Shown: piece after piece, positions 46,188 to 54,441 of the stretch
How the letters are laid out: each line of letters starts with the position of its first letter
How positions within the stretch are numbered: the first letter of the stretch is position 1
NCBI RefSeq assembly: GCF_034259205.1
Contig: NZ_CP139487.1
Location: 2,418,001-2,482,000 of the forward strand
Length of the DNA: 64,000 bases
Source of the DNA: Peredibacter starrii
GTDB taxonomy: Bacteria > Bdellovibrionota > Bacteriovoracia > Bacteriovoracales > Bacteriovoracaceae
Direction of reading: 5' to 3'
Translations under genes and position numbers: made by a program
Notes under the pieces: model-generated
Databases searched by the model: none
What the model was told of the DNA's origin: nothing
What the model saw: only the letters and a program-made list of their open reading frames with translations

Positions 46188-46265
46188 ATCAGCGACATGA
46201 ATGTGTGAGAGCTTCATATCGCCTGTTGGGTGAGCCCTGTGTGTGAGAGTACAGGGCTTTTTTTT
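46188..46265 (+). ncRNA. Predicted structured small RNA, unit 1
   Basis: About 78 nt from the predicted start to the end of the T tract. Hairpin 1: GCGA-c-ATGAA (46192-46201) pairs with TTCAT-a-TCGC (46213-46222); the 11-nt loop has the core GTGTGAGAG. The linker is CTGTTGGGTG. Hairpin 2 is a terminator, AGCCCTGT (46233-46240) with ACAGGGCT (46251-46258), loop GTGTGAGAGT, then eight Ts. There is no ribosome binding site or long reading frame. Unit 2 repeats this layout with a different hairpin 1 stem but the same loop core. Function unknown. Confidence 0.75.
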
Positions 46266-46327
46266 GCCCAAAATCCTAGAATTCCCAATCCATACATTCA
46301 TATAAAAAGTGCCTGTTGCATTTGGAT

Positions 46328-46342
46328 GCTACATTTTGTTGC
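46328..46342. promoter_or_regulatory. GCTACA-TTT-TGTTGC operator of RNA unit 2
   Basis: A 6-3-6 palindrome with one mismatch. GATTCATT follows at +14 and an extended -10, TGC-TAATTT (hexamer at 46385-46390), at +43, as for unit 1. A GTTGCA half-site also lies just upstream. Confidence 0.65.
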
Positions 46343-46396
46343 AGCGGCCTCCAGAGATTCATTCCCTCAGATAGAGTTCGGTGCTAATTTCCATCC

Positions 46397-46475
46397 ATCG
46401 AAGCAACTGTGTGAGAGTAGTTGTTTCGACTGTTGGTAAAAAGCCCTGTGTGTGAGAGTACAGGGCTTTTTTTTT
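46397..46475 (+). ncRNA. Predicted structured small RNA, unit 2
   Basis: About 79 nt. Hairpin 1: TCGAA-G-CAACT (46398-46408) pairs with AGTTG-T-TTCGA (46419-46429), 11 pairs including one G-U, loop GTGTGAGAGT. The linker is CTGTTGGTAAAA. Terminator hairpin: AGCCCTGT (46442-46449) with ACAGGGCT (46460-46467), loop GTGTGAGAGT, then nine Ts. Compared with unit 1, the first stem differs in sequence but keeps pairing, which supports a real RNA structure; both loops and the CTGTTGG linker are conserved. Confidence 0.75.
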
Positions 46476-46508
46476 GCCTAAAAATTTATAAATTGTTTTA
46501 ATTTACTG

Positions 46509-48188
46509 CTATTCGAAGTCACTCAAGAAGTATTCCTGCTCACCCTTTTCATTCTTCGCTACTTTCGCGGCCTCAGCTTTTCTAAGTTCCACTCGTCGAA
46601 TTTTTCCTGAAATGGTTTTCGGTAAATCTTGAAATTCAATTTTTCGAATCCGTTTGTATGGTGGAAGAGCGTCCTTGGCAAACTTCAAAATCTTCTCCGC
46701 AATTTCGCGAGAAGGTTTTATTCCCGGTTTAAGAGTTACATAGGCCTTGGCCAGATTCGTTCTCAGAGGATCAGGGCTAGGTACAATCGCCGCTTCAGCA
46801 ATGGCATCATGTTCAATAAGAACACTCTCCAGCTCGAAAGGAGAGATTCGGTAATCAGAACTCTTGAAGACATCATCTCCTCGACCAACAAAAAAGATAT
46901 ATCCATCATCATCGATCATGGCCTCATCGCCAGTTCGATAAAAACCTTTCTGCATGACCGCTTGAGTTTTTTCAAGATCATCCACATAGCCACTCATTAA
47001 ACTAAGGGGTCGCTGATCAAGATGAATTGAGACTTCTCCTTCCTTGGAAACTTCATAGTTCGAATCTAAGAGAGAAATTTTATACCCTGGAAGTGGTCGA
47101 CCCATACTTCCCGGCTTGATGGTTTGTCCGGGTGAATTTCCAATCTGCGCGGTGGTTTCCGACTGGCCATAGCCATCACGGATTTGAAGTCCCCATGAAT
47201 TTTCCACTTTCTCAATCACTTCAGGATTTAATGGTTCTCCGGCACTCACGATTTCTCTTAATTGCAGTGGTTTTAGTCCTAGATCTTCCAAGATCATCAT
47301 CCGCCAGACAGTTGGAGGAGCACATAAAGTGTTCACCTTAGCATCATGAAGAAGCTTGATTGAGTTTTGAGCATTGAATCTAGCATAATCATGCACGAGT
47401 GTTGTTGCGCCAGCATTAAAAGGAGCAAAGAAACTACTCCAGGCGTGTTTTGCCCAACCTGGAGAACTGATATTTTGATGAAGATCATTCTCCTGAATGC
47501 CAATCCAGTACATTGTAGAGAGGTGCCCTACCGGATAGCTTTGATGAGTGTGCTGAACGAGCTTGGCCTTTGAAGTAGTGCCCGAAGTAAAATAAAGTAG
47601 TAAAGGATCATGGGCCTTGGTTTTAGCATGATAGTATTTTCTGTTACTCGAATAAGCGTCTTCATAGTTTTGCCAATTCTTATCAGTGCCTCCGAATAAA
47701 ATTTTGGTTAATCCGGGAGTTTCGGGAACCTTCGAAACTAATGACGGTTCGGTCACTAAAAACTTTGCTCCACTTCGAGTGAGTCGATCTTGGATTTCTT
47801 CCTTCGTCGCAAGAGTTGAAGTAGGAACAAGAATGGCCCCGACTTTAATCGAGGCGAGCATTAATTCCCAAATAGGAACCACATTAGGGAGCAAAACAAT
47901 AATACGCTCACCAGGAATTACTCCAAGGCCCTGGAGAAAACTTGCTACTCGATCAGAGCGTTCACTTAATTCTTGATAAGAGAGTTTAATGTCAGTTCCA
48001 TCGTCCTTACGGATCCAGAGGGCAGTTTTTGTAGAATTTTGCGCATATACATCAAACCAATCACGGGCCCAGTTAAATTCCTGAAGTTCGGGCCACTTAA
48101 ACTCGGTCACGCATTTATCGTAATCAAGGCGATGATTGAGAAGAAAATCACGGGCCTCTTGAAACTTCTGAGTATTGGATTTTGACAT
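46509..48188 (-). CDS. AMP-forming acyl-CoA synthetase
   Basis: A 559-residue ANL-superfamily ligase. LYFTSGTTSKAKLVQH is the ATP-binding P-loop, DGYGQSETT the adenine-binding A5 motif, YRTGDEAMIDDDGYIFFVGRGDD the hinge, and the catalytic Lys is in PKTISGKIRR near the C-terminus. The layout resembles medium-chain/acetyl-CoA synthetase-type enzymes that load carboxylic acids onto CoA. An AGGAG site precedes the ATG at 48188, favouring it over the longer frame. It diverges from pepP. Confidence 0.92.
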   Translation of the reverse strand: MSKSNTQKFQEARDFLLNHRLDYDKCVTEFKWPELQEFNWARDWFDVYAQNSTKTALWIRKDDGTDIKLSYQELSERSDRVASFLQGLGVIPGERIIVLLPNVVPIWELMLASIKVGAILVPTSTLATKEEIQDRLTRSGAKFLVTEPSLVSKVPETPGLTKILFGGTDKNWQNYEDAYSSNRKYYHAKTKAHDPLLLYFTSGTTSKAKLVQHTHQSYPVGHLSTMYWIGIQENDLHQNISSPGWAKHAWSSFFAPFNAGATTLVHDYARFNAQNSIKLLHDAKVNTLCAPPTVWRMMILEDLGLKPLQLREIVSAGEPLNPEVIEKVENSWGLQIRDGYGQSETTAQIGNSPGQTIKPGSMGRPLPGYKISLLDSNYEVSKEGEVSIHLDQRPLSLMSGYVDDLEKTQAVMQKGFYRTGDEAMIDDDGYIFFVGRGDDVFKSSDYRISPFELESVLIEHDAIAEAAIVPSPDPLRTNLAKAYVTLKPGIKPSREIAEKILKFAKDALPPYKRIRKIEFQDLPKTISGKIRRVELRKAEAAKVAKNEKGEQEYFLSDFE

Positions 48189-48282
48189 ATTAACTCCTGA
48201 GAAAACTTTAGGAAGAGTCAATGAGGACCACAAGATGCGAGGTCCAAGATTATGTGATACACTCTCCCACACGAGGTATTTC

Positions 48283-49572
48283 ATGATTTTCACGCAAAAC
48301 GCCATTAATACAAGAAAAAAACTAGTCGCAGATGCTCTATCACCAGCGCTATCAGATCAAGACATTGTTCTAGTTTATGCTGGTAGTCCGATTCAAAAGC
48401 CAGGTGGCCATGATCAGACTTACACGTTTTTACCTCATCCGGACTATTTCTGGTTAACCGGGTCCAGACGTCCTTTCGGAGTAAGTGCTTTTAGTAAAAA
48501 AGATGGATGGATTGATTTCGTTCTCCCTATTTCTCGAGATGAAAAAATCTGGGAAGGTGGAAATGAACAAGTCATTCCTGGCGAAGATATTAAAAACTTT
48601 GATGGCTGGCTTGCGAAAAGAACGGCCGCAAAGACTTATCTGATTGGTCAATTTGATCTGCATCGTCACCTATCCAAAGTCGCTGAAGAAGAACGAATGA
48701 AAGTTCAAGAACTCTTCAATCAGGTCCGCCGAGTAAAAGATCATGAAGAAGTTAAGCTCATTCAAAATATCGCCCTCATGGCGAATGAAGGTTATAAAAA
48801 AATTCGAAACATCATCAGACCTGGACTGACTGAAAGACAAATTCAAATTGAATATGAAGCAGAAGTGCTTCGAGCTGGTTCTGAAAAATTTCCTTATGAT
48901 TCAATCATGGGGACTGGAACAAATTCTGCGGTTCTTCATGCCATTCCTACTTCTCGAATCTTAAAAGATGGTGAACATCTCCTGGTAGATGCGGGTGCAG
49001 ACGTTCACGACTATTGCGTCGATATTACTCGTAACTTTGCCGTGAATGGAACTTTCTCATCACGCCAGAAGATGATTTATGATCTGGTATTAAAGGCCCA
49101 AGAAGCATCAATCGCCCTTTGTCGCCCGGGTGTGGATTGGAAGGATGTTCATCTTGCTTCTGCAAGAGTCATGGCACAAGGTCTGGTAGATCTCAATGTT
49201 CTAAAAATTAGTGCTGAAGAGGCCCTCGATACTAATGCCATTGCAGTCTTCTTCCCTCACGGTGTTGGCCACATGGTGGGCCTTCGTGTGAGAGACGTGG
49301 GTGGACCTTATAATCCAAATCCAAAGAAATATGCCGGCGCCCGTCTACGTGTTGATATGCCTCTACGTGAAGGACATCTCATGACTGTTGAGCCAGGCCT
49401 TTATTTTATTCCCGCCCTTCTGGATGATGAGATGACCCGCAACGATTTTAAAGATGCCATCAATTGGTCTGAAGTGGAGAAATGGAAAGACTTTGGTGGA
49501 ATTCGTATTGAAGATGACATTCTTGTCACCAAGAACGGTCCGGAGAATCTCACCGCAGTTGTTGAAAAATAA
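48283..49572 (+). CDS. pepP: Xaa-Pro aminopeptidase (aminopeptidase P)
   Basis: A 429-residue M24B metallopeptidase removing N-terminal residues before proline. The N-terminal creatinase-like domain has HPDYFWLTG. The metal ligands are visible: LVDAGADVHDYCVDITRNF (two Asp), FFPHGVGHMVGL (His), MTVEPGLYFIP (Glu) and GGIRIEDDILVT (Glu). A GAGG sequence supports the ATG at 48283. Cytosolic. Confidence 0.92.
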   Translation: MIFTQNAINTRKKLVADALSPALSDQDIVLVYAGSPIQKPGGHDQTYTFLPHPDYFWLTGSRRPFGVSAFSKKDGWIDFVLPISRDEKIWEGGNEQVIPGEDIKNFDGWLAKRTAAKTYLIGQFDLHRHLSKVAEEERMKVQELFNQVRRVKDHEEVKLIQNIALMANEGYKKIRNIIRPGLTERQIQIEYEAEVLRAGSEKFPYDSIMGTGTNSAVLHAIPTSRILKDGEHLLVDAGADVHDYCVDITRNFAVNGTFSSRQKMIYDLVLKAQEASIALCRPGVDWKDVHLASARVMAQGLVDLNVLKISAEEALDTNAIAVFFPHGVGHMVGLRVRDVGGPYNPNPKKYAGARLRVDMPLREGHLMTVEPGLYFIPALLDDEMTRNDFKDAINWSEVEKWKDFGGIRIEDDILVTKNGPENLTAVVEK

Positions 49573-50496
49573 TCAGATATGTTTCGTAATTTCTTTCATC
49601 TCCTCGTCATAGCCCTTTAGCATTTCCATTTCATGGTTATGCTGAAGGCAACGAGGTGCGGGTGTTGGGTCTTCAAATTTTTTCTTTTTGTCAACTTTCT
49701 GGCCCATCGCACTTTCAATGCTCTTAAGAATGACTTCCTCGTAGATAGGATAGATGGTGTCGTCATCATATCCTTTCATGATGGAGTTCTGATACGGTCT
49801 CCAGGCTGGAGTTTTATCAGAATTACAAGAACCTCCCCGATATAGTCCCGGAGTTTGTGTACCATTGATGACTCTCCCAAACTGAGAACCTAAATTACCG
49901 GCAGTGACGATTGAATTCTCACTGGGAATTTTCCCCATCCACGGTACGTCCTTGGCATGAATCTTTCTTGCGGCAGAGTCATCAACATAAGGTGGTTTAT
50001 CTTTGAAATAAGCAATGTTCACTGATGAAGTGGGTTTATCGCAATAGACCTTCTTTTCATTCTCATCATAATCATATTCATCATCGAAACCATAAGCATG
50101 AAGCATTTCATGGAACATGGTTTGAATAGGATAATCTTTTGAAGCGACTGGAATGACTCCACCGGCCCCACCCGTTCCTTTTGAGGTAAATGCAAGTGCC
50201 AAATGTGCTTTGGCGTTGGCCTTCAAACGAAGAAGTTCTTCTCGATTGCAATGAATGATTCGAGGTGAATCGGGGACATCGTTTTTACAATCCATCACCT
50301 CAGGAGATAACTCCACCAGAGTAACTTTTACTTTCTCACCAAGTTTATTAAACGGAGGCTTTTGAACAAGATACTGTTTGAATTCCTCAGCACGAGTTTT
50401 TGCATCAGGATCTGTGAACATAATAATTTCGTAAGAGTCCTGAGCATAAGCAGAAGCTGTCATAAGGAGTAAGGCCATCATCAAATACTTTTTCAC
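49573..50496 (-). CDS. Secreted zinc metalloprotease-like protein
   Basis: A 307-residue exported protein (signal ending AYA-QD). TMFHEMLHAYGFDDEY contains the HExxH zinc motif (HEMLH) followed by Gly-Phe-Asp-Asp-Glu, a gluzincin/metzincin-like arrangement of the M64-type kind. Further Cys residues suggest disulfides outside the cytosol. Its ATG overlaps the stop of the small secreted gene upstream. Likely an extracellular or periplasmic protease; substrate unknown. Confidence 0.78.
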   Translation of the reverse strand: MKKYLMMALLLMTASAYAQDSYEIIMFTDPDAKTRAEEFKQYLVQKPPFNKLGEKVKVTLVELSPEVMDCKNDVPDSPRIIHCNREELLRLKANAKAHLALAFTSKGTGGAGGVIPVASKDYPIQTMFHEMLHAYGFDDEYDYDENEKKVYCDKPTSSVNIAYFKDKPPYVDDSAARKIHAKDVPWMGKIPSENSIVTAGNLGSQFGRVINGTQTPGLYRGGSCNSDKTPAWRPYQNSIMKGYDDDTIYPIYEEVILKSIESAMGQKVDKKKKFEDPTPAPRCLQHNHEMEMLKGYDEEMKEITKHI

Positions 50497-50900
50497 AGCT
50501 TCACTTCCTTCATGATCTTTCCTGAAGAGATTTCTTTAATGATGAGTTTGCTTCCTTTGTGCCAATTCGGGATAAATGCATTGACTTCAACCAGCTCGCT
50601 TGGTCTTTTACCGCCTGACCAGGATCCGTTTTTTTCTGGATGGTCCCAGTATTCATTTAACGGAGAAAAAATTCTGGTCTTATAGCTCTGCTTGTTCTTT
50701 TTAACGATAATTTCAAGATTTGGTTTTGAAGGTTCGGGAATCTTGGAGCAATACTTTTGAGGAGCATCGATCAGATGAGTGGTCCATGCCTTGGTTTCAG
50801 TATTCAAAACACCATAAAGTTTTTGCAAATGCACACAGGCCGCACTCACATTGAGCGAAAACAGGCCTAGAAGCTGAATGAAAATTAGCTTTCGAAACAT
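50493..50900 (-). CDS. Small secreted protein of unknown function
   Basis: A 135-residue exported protein (signal MFRKLIFIQLLGLFSLNVSA-AC). The mature part has Cys residues at its start and in KYCSK, and a beta-rich C-terminal half. It overlaps the metalloprotease gene by 4 nt, so the two are produced together; it might be its inhibitor, chaperone or partner, but no family supports this. Confidence 0.65.
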   Translation of the reverse strand: MFRKLIFIQLLGLFSLNVSAACVHLQKLYGVLNTETKAWTTHLIDAPQKYCSKIPEPSKPNLEIIVKKNKQSYKTRIFSPLNEYWDHPEKNGSWSGGKRPSELVEVNAFIPNWHKGSKLIIKEISSGKIMKEVKL

Positions 50901-51100
50901 TAAAACCCCAAGCTTATTTTAAGTTGATTGCTATAGATTTCCAAAAGGGCCAGTTTTACCTAGGAGAAGCGATGAAAGGCCTTTAATGACGCAGACTTAA
51001 GAGGCTCTCGGAATGAAAAGGGATATGAATATCTCGGATATATGGCTATAATTTTGCCAATTGAATATTCACTAAAGCGCTTGGCGCTAAGGAAGGCAAT

Positions 51101-51664
51101 ATGAAATTTTTAGTATTCTCATCGCTACTCGTTCTATCAGTTGGTGCACAAGCTGCATGTGTTTCTAAGTATGTTCAGGAAGGTTCGACACTTGCTTGGA
51201 CGGCGTTTAAAACTCCTAAAAAAGTTGGAGTAGGGGCCAAGTTCGACAAGTTCACAATCACTTCAAAACCTGCGGAATCAATTCAAGCTGCCATCAAAGG
51301 TTCAACTTTCACAGTTGATTCATCAAGCGTGAATTCTGGTAACCCTGCTCGTGATAAAAAGATCGTTGATAACTTCTTCACATCAGCTGGCAAGCCAATC
51401 AAGATTGAAGGTAAAGTTGAAAAAATCGAGAAAGACACTGCTTCAGTTGCTTTCACAATCAACGGTGTAACAAAATCAGTTCCCATGAAAGTTGCTGTGG
51501 TTGAAAAGATGGCGACTCTTACTGGTTCAATCAACGTTATGGACTTCTCAATGTCAAAAGAACTTGCTGCTCTTAATGAAGCTTGTAAAGCTCTCCACGA
51601 AGACAAGACTTGGGCAGATGTTGATCTTAAGCTAGACGCTAAATTCGACGTATCTTGTAAGTAA
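51101..51664 (+). CDS. YceI-family periplasmic protein
   Basis: A 187-residue exported protein (signal ending AQA-AC) of the YceI type: LAWTAFKTPKKVGVGAKFDKF, RDKKIVDNFF and MDFSMSKELAALNEAC. AAGGAAGG lies 6 nt before the ATG. It probably carries a hydrophobic, perhaps isoprenoid, ligand in the periplasm. Second YceI protein of the window; the sequence is only distantly similar to that at 28780. Confidence 0.85.
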   Translation: MKFLVFSSLLVLSVGAQAACVSKYVQEGSTLAWTAFKTPKKVGVGAKFDKFTITSKPAESIQAAIKGSTFTVDSSSVNSGNPARDKKIVDNFFTSAGKPIKIEGKVEKIEKDTASVAFTINGVTKSVPMKVAVVEKMATLTGSINVMDFSMSKELAALNEACKALHEDKTWADVDLKLDAKFDVSCK

Positions 51665-51665
51665 T

Positions 51666-52649
51666 CTATCCGCGAGACAGAGCTTGTGAAACCAATTCAT
51701 AAGATCTCTGTCTCGCTTTCTGGTCATACACCATACAGGTGATGATCAATTCCTTTATACCGGATTTTAAAAACGGCCCAAGTTGTCTTCTTATTGAATC
51801 AGGCGAACCCACAAATTTAGGAAATGAGGCACGAAGTTGGGCCTTATCCATCGGTGATAACGGAGTTAACTTAGCTTCCGCCACCGTCGGTAATGGCATG
51901 TTCTTACCAGTCGAGAAGAATTTGGCAAAAGAAACATCTGAAGACATCGCAAGCTCTTCTGCTTCTTCATCAGTCTCAGCACAAATAATATGTGAGGCCA
52001 TCATCGGAAGTGGTTCTTGTAGAAACTCTGAAGGTCGAAATTCTTCGATGTACATTCGGATAATTTCTCTCGCAGGTAATCCCGAGAAATGCTGAGCAAA
52101 GGCGAACGGAAGTCCTCTGTAAGCGGCCAGACGTCCACCAAAATCACTACTACCAAGCATCCAGATCTCTGGCATGTTTACTTGAGTAGGAACTGCTTTA
52201 AGGGGAACTTCATCCCTAAAATAACGAATTAAATCCTCCAGCTCTTCAGGGAAATTATCAGCGCTGAGAGAAATGTTTCGACGTAAGGCATGAGTTGCTT
52301 TGGATCCCGAGCCAGGAGCACGTCCAAGTCCCATATCAATGCGACCAGGATAGAGGGCCTCCAAAGTCCTGAAAACTTCGGCCATGTGATAAGTCGAGTG
52401 ATTCGGAAGCATGATACCTCCCGATCCAACTCGAATTGTTTTTGTGGCCCCAGCAATATGCCCGATCAAAACTTCCGGTGATGAGCTGCCGATTCCCTCC
52501 ATATCATGGTGTTCGGCAACCCAGTATCGCTTAAAACCTAGATCCTCCACAAAGCGGGCGAGGGCCACAGGATGACGGAGACTCTCCGAGGCACTCTCAC
52601 CCGACAATATAGGACAAAGGTCTAAGACCGAAAGTTTGATGTCACTCAT
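51666..52649 (-). CDS. LLM-class flavin-dependent oxidoreductase (luciferase-like)
   Basis: A 327-residue bacterial-luciferase-like monooxygenase. LSVLDLCPILSGESASESLRH at the start, YWVAEHHDMEGIGSSSPEVLIGHIAGATKTIRVGSGGIMLPNHS and GRIDMGLGRAPGS are diagnostic of the FMN-dependent LLM group near alkanal monooxygenase-like YhbW. Its ATG at 52649 lies 1 nt before the upstream gene's stop codon position, so translation is coupled to the OYE gene. Substrate unknown. Confidence 0.9.
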   Translation of the reverse strand: MSDIKLSVLDLCPILSGESASESLRHPVALARFVEDLGFKRYWVAEHHDMEGIGSSSPEVLIGHIAGATKTIRVGSGGIMLPNHSTYHMAEVFRTLEALYPGRIDMGLGRAPGSGSKATHALRRNISLSADNFPEELEDLIRYFRDEVPLKAVPTQVNMPEIWMLGSSDFGGRLAAYRGLPFAFAQHFSGLPAREIIRMYIEEFRPSEFLQEPLPMMASHIICAETDEEAEELAMSSDVSFAKFFSTGKNMPLPTVAEAKLTPLSPMDKAQLRASFPKFVGSPDSIRRQLGPFLKSGIKELIITCMVYDQKARQRSYELVSQALSRG

Positions 52650-52650
52650 T

Positions 52651-53703
52651 CTATTTATAGAAGGGATAATCTGTGTATCCTTCTGCACCTTTTGAATAAA
52701 TCGTTTGAAAATTTGTTTCATTTAACGGAAGTCCTTCAAGTAGTCTCTTTGGAAGGTCCGGATTCGAAATGAACGGAACTCCGAATGAAACCGCATCTGC
52801 AAATCCATCATTGATGGCCTTTTCCGCCGCTTCTTTAGTAAATTTTTCGTTGGCGATATAAACACCACCGAAGGCCTTTTTAAGGGCCGGCCCCAAGCTA
52901 TCAGCACCTTGATATTCACGAGCAAAAATAAAAGCAATTTTTCTTTTACCGAGCTCAGAAGCAAGATAACTAAAAGTTGCAAGTGGATTTGAATCAGTCA
53001 TGTCGTGAGCATCTCCACGAGGAGCAATGTGAGCACCAACGCGGTCAGGGCCCCAAGCAGAGATAACTGCATCTGTCACTTCCAAATATAAACGTGCGCG
53101 ATTTTCGATGGAACCACCGTATTGATCAGTTCTTTTGTTAGATCCATCTTGTAAGAATTGATCCAGGAGATATCCATTTGCTCCGTGAATCTCAACACCG
53201 TCAAAGCCCGCAAGCTTCGCGTTTTCAGCTCCTTTACGATAGGCCTCAACAATGGCAGGAATCTCACTTGTGAGGAGCGCACGTGGAGTGACATAATTTT
53301 TCTGAGGACGAACCAGACTGACATGGCCCGCTGGTGCAATGGCACTTGGAGCAACTGGCAGCTCGCCATTTAAGAACATAGGATCAGAAATTCTTCCTAC
53401 GTGCCAAAGCTGCATGATAATTCGCCCACCTTTGGCGTGAACTTTTGTCGTGACTTTTTTCCAACCCTCAACCTGAGCTTCAGACCAGATTCCTGGAGTA
53501 TCAGCATAACCAACACCCATCGGAGTTACAGCAGTTGCTTCTGTAAGAATCAGTCCGGCGGTCGCACGCTGTTCATAATATTCGGCCATCAGGTCATTAG
53601 GAATTCGAGTTTCGCCGGCACGTGCCCTGGTTAATGGGGCCATGATAATTCTGTTTGGAAGATTCCAAGCACCAACTTTTAGAGGATTTCCCAGCACTGA
53701 CAT
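52651..53703 (-). CDS. Old yellow enzyme family NADH:flavin oxidoreductase/alkene reductase
   Basis: A 350-residue FMN enzyme: NRIIMAPLTRARAG, MQLWHVGRISDP, FDGVEIHGANGYLLDQFLQDGSNKRTDQYGGS-type motifs (His/Asn substrate-binding pair) and GGVYIANEKFT match NemA/OPR-like ene-reductases that reduce activated double bonds or nitro compounds. It lies in an operon with the LLM oxidoreductase. A tRNA gene sits just upstream on the same strand. Confidence 0.92.
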   Translation of the reverse strand: MSVLGNPLKVGAWNLPNRIIMAPLTRARAGETRIPNDLMAEYYEQRATAGLILTEATAVTPMGVGYADTPGIWSEAQVEGWKKVTTKVHAKGGRIIMQLWHVGRISDPMFLNGELPVAPSAIAPAGHVSLVRPQKNYVTPRALLTSEIPAIVEAYRKGAENAKLAGFDGVEIHGANGYLLDQFLQDGSNKRTDQYGGSIENRARLYLEVTDAVISAWGPDRVGAHIAPRGDAHDMTDSNPLATFSYLASELGKRKIAFIFAREYQGADSLGPALKKAFGGVYIANEKFTKEAAEKAINDGFADAVSFGVPFISNPDLPKRLLEGLPLNETNFQTIYSKGAEGYTDYPFYK

Positions 53704-53725
53704 TTTCGCTCACTTGGTTAATTTA

Positions 53726-53801
53726 TGGAGGAGATGGATGGATTTGAACCACCGATTAACAGGTTTGCAAGCTGTTCCCTTGAACTCTCGGGCACATCTC
53801 C
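53726..53801 (-). tRNA. tRNA-Cys (GCA), atypical D-loop and anticodon stem
   Basis: A 76-nt cloverleaf: 7-bp acceptor GGAGATG/CATCTCC, T arm GGTGG-TTCAAAT-CCATC, discriminator U and encoded CCA. The anticodon loop TTGCAAA gives GCA (53766-53768), and U73 is the Cys identity base. The anticodon stem ACAGC/CCTGT has a C-C mismatch at the loop-closing pair. The D-loop AGAGTTCA lacks the usual GG. It may be a divergent but working tRNA, or a decaying one. Confidence 0.85.
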
Positions 53802-53888
53802 CATGATTAAATGATACATATTTAAATGCATCAATATCAGATACATTATTCCGGATTGTTTTTAAATGCAACTATAAAAATCACATTT

Positions 53889-53918
53889 TTGCAAAAACTC
53901 ATTAACTCATGCTATGAT
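53889..53918 (+). promoter_or_regulatory. Promoter of Rrf2 gene, probably leaderless
   Basis: -35 TTGCAA (53889-53894), 18-bp spacer, -10 TATGAT (53913-53918), with the ATG 6 nt further on at 53925 and no Shine-Dalgarno sequence. Confidence 0.55.
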
Positions 53919-53924
53919 GGCTTC

Positions 53925-54347
53925 ATGGTTGATACACGATTCTCAGTATCTGTTCAAATTATGGTTACCCTGGCCTATCATCAAGATGAAATGATGAACT
54001 CAGAGGCCTTGGCAAAAGTCTTGAAGACCAATGCCACCTTCATCCGCAAATTAGTTTCGAATTTAGTTGAGGCCGAATTAGTTGAAAGTTTCCGCGGCAA
54101 AGGTGGAGGAATTAAGTTAGGTAAGTCCCCTGCCGAAATTTCATTGAATGATATTTATGTGGCGAGCACGGAGGCCAAACCCTTCATCTCAACTCATAAA
54201 AAAACTGTCACTAAGGCCTGTCCTGTTAGTTGTTCCTTTGATGATATTTTCTGCAAAGAAGTGGTCGATGGAATTGAAGGCGTTACTCAGTCCTATCTTT
54301 CTAAAAAATACCTGAGCGATCTTCTAAAAAAGGTATCTTGTTCCTAA
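53925..54347 (+). CDS. Rrf2-family transcriptional regulator
   Basis: A 140-residue regulator with the Rrf2 winged helix (MVDTRFSVSVQIMVTLAYHQDE, NATFIRKLVSNLVEAELVES, RGKGGGIKL). A possible cluster or redox motif follows: KACPVSCSFDDIFCKEV has three Cys, as in NsrR/IscR/RsrR-type sensors. It is divergent from the OYE-LLM flavoenzyme operon and is a candidate redox or electrophile sensor for it. The start is set by the -10 box 6 nt upstream; a frame open to 53826 lacks a site. Confidence 0.87.
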   Translation: MVDTRFSVSVQIMVTLAYHQDEMMNSEALAKVLKTNATFIRKLVSNLVEAELVESFRGKGGGIKLGKSPAEISLNDIYVASTEAKPFISTHKKTVTKACPVSCSFDDIFCKEVVDGIEGVTQSYLSKKYLSDLLKKVSCS

Positions 54348-54441
54348 CTCTAAATTTTTTTTAAGGATCACTAAGTATTTTCCCGTAGTCTTACGAATAG
54401 CTTAAGGCAAATCGTAGGGTCTATTTCAACGGAGAAGAAAT

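Noticed and set aside
49286-49294. Another GTGTGAGAG copy
   Set aside because: It is inside the pepP coding sequence, without flanking complementary arms or a terminator, so it is a chance match.
53726-53801. Reading the tRNA as Ala (TGC anticodon)
   Set aside because: A 7-nt loop TTGCAAA with GCA in the centre and U73 fits Cys; TGC would shift the loop off the stem.
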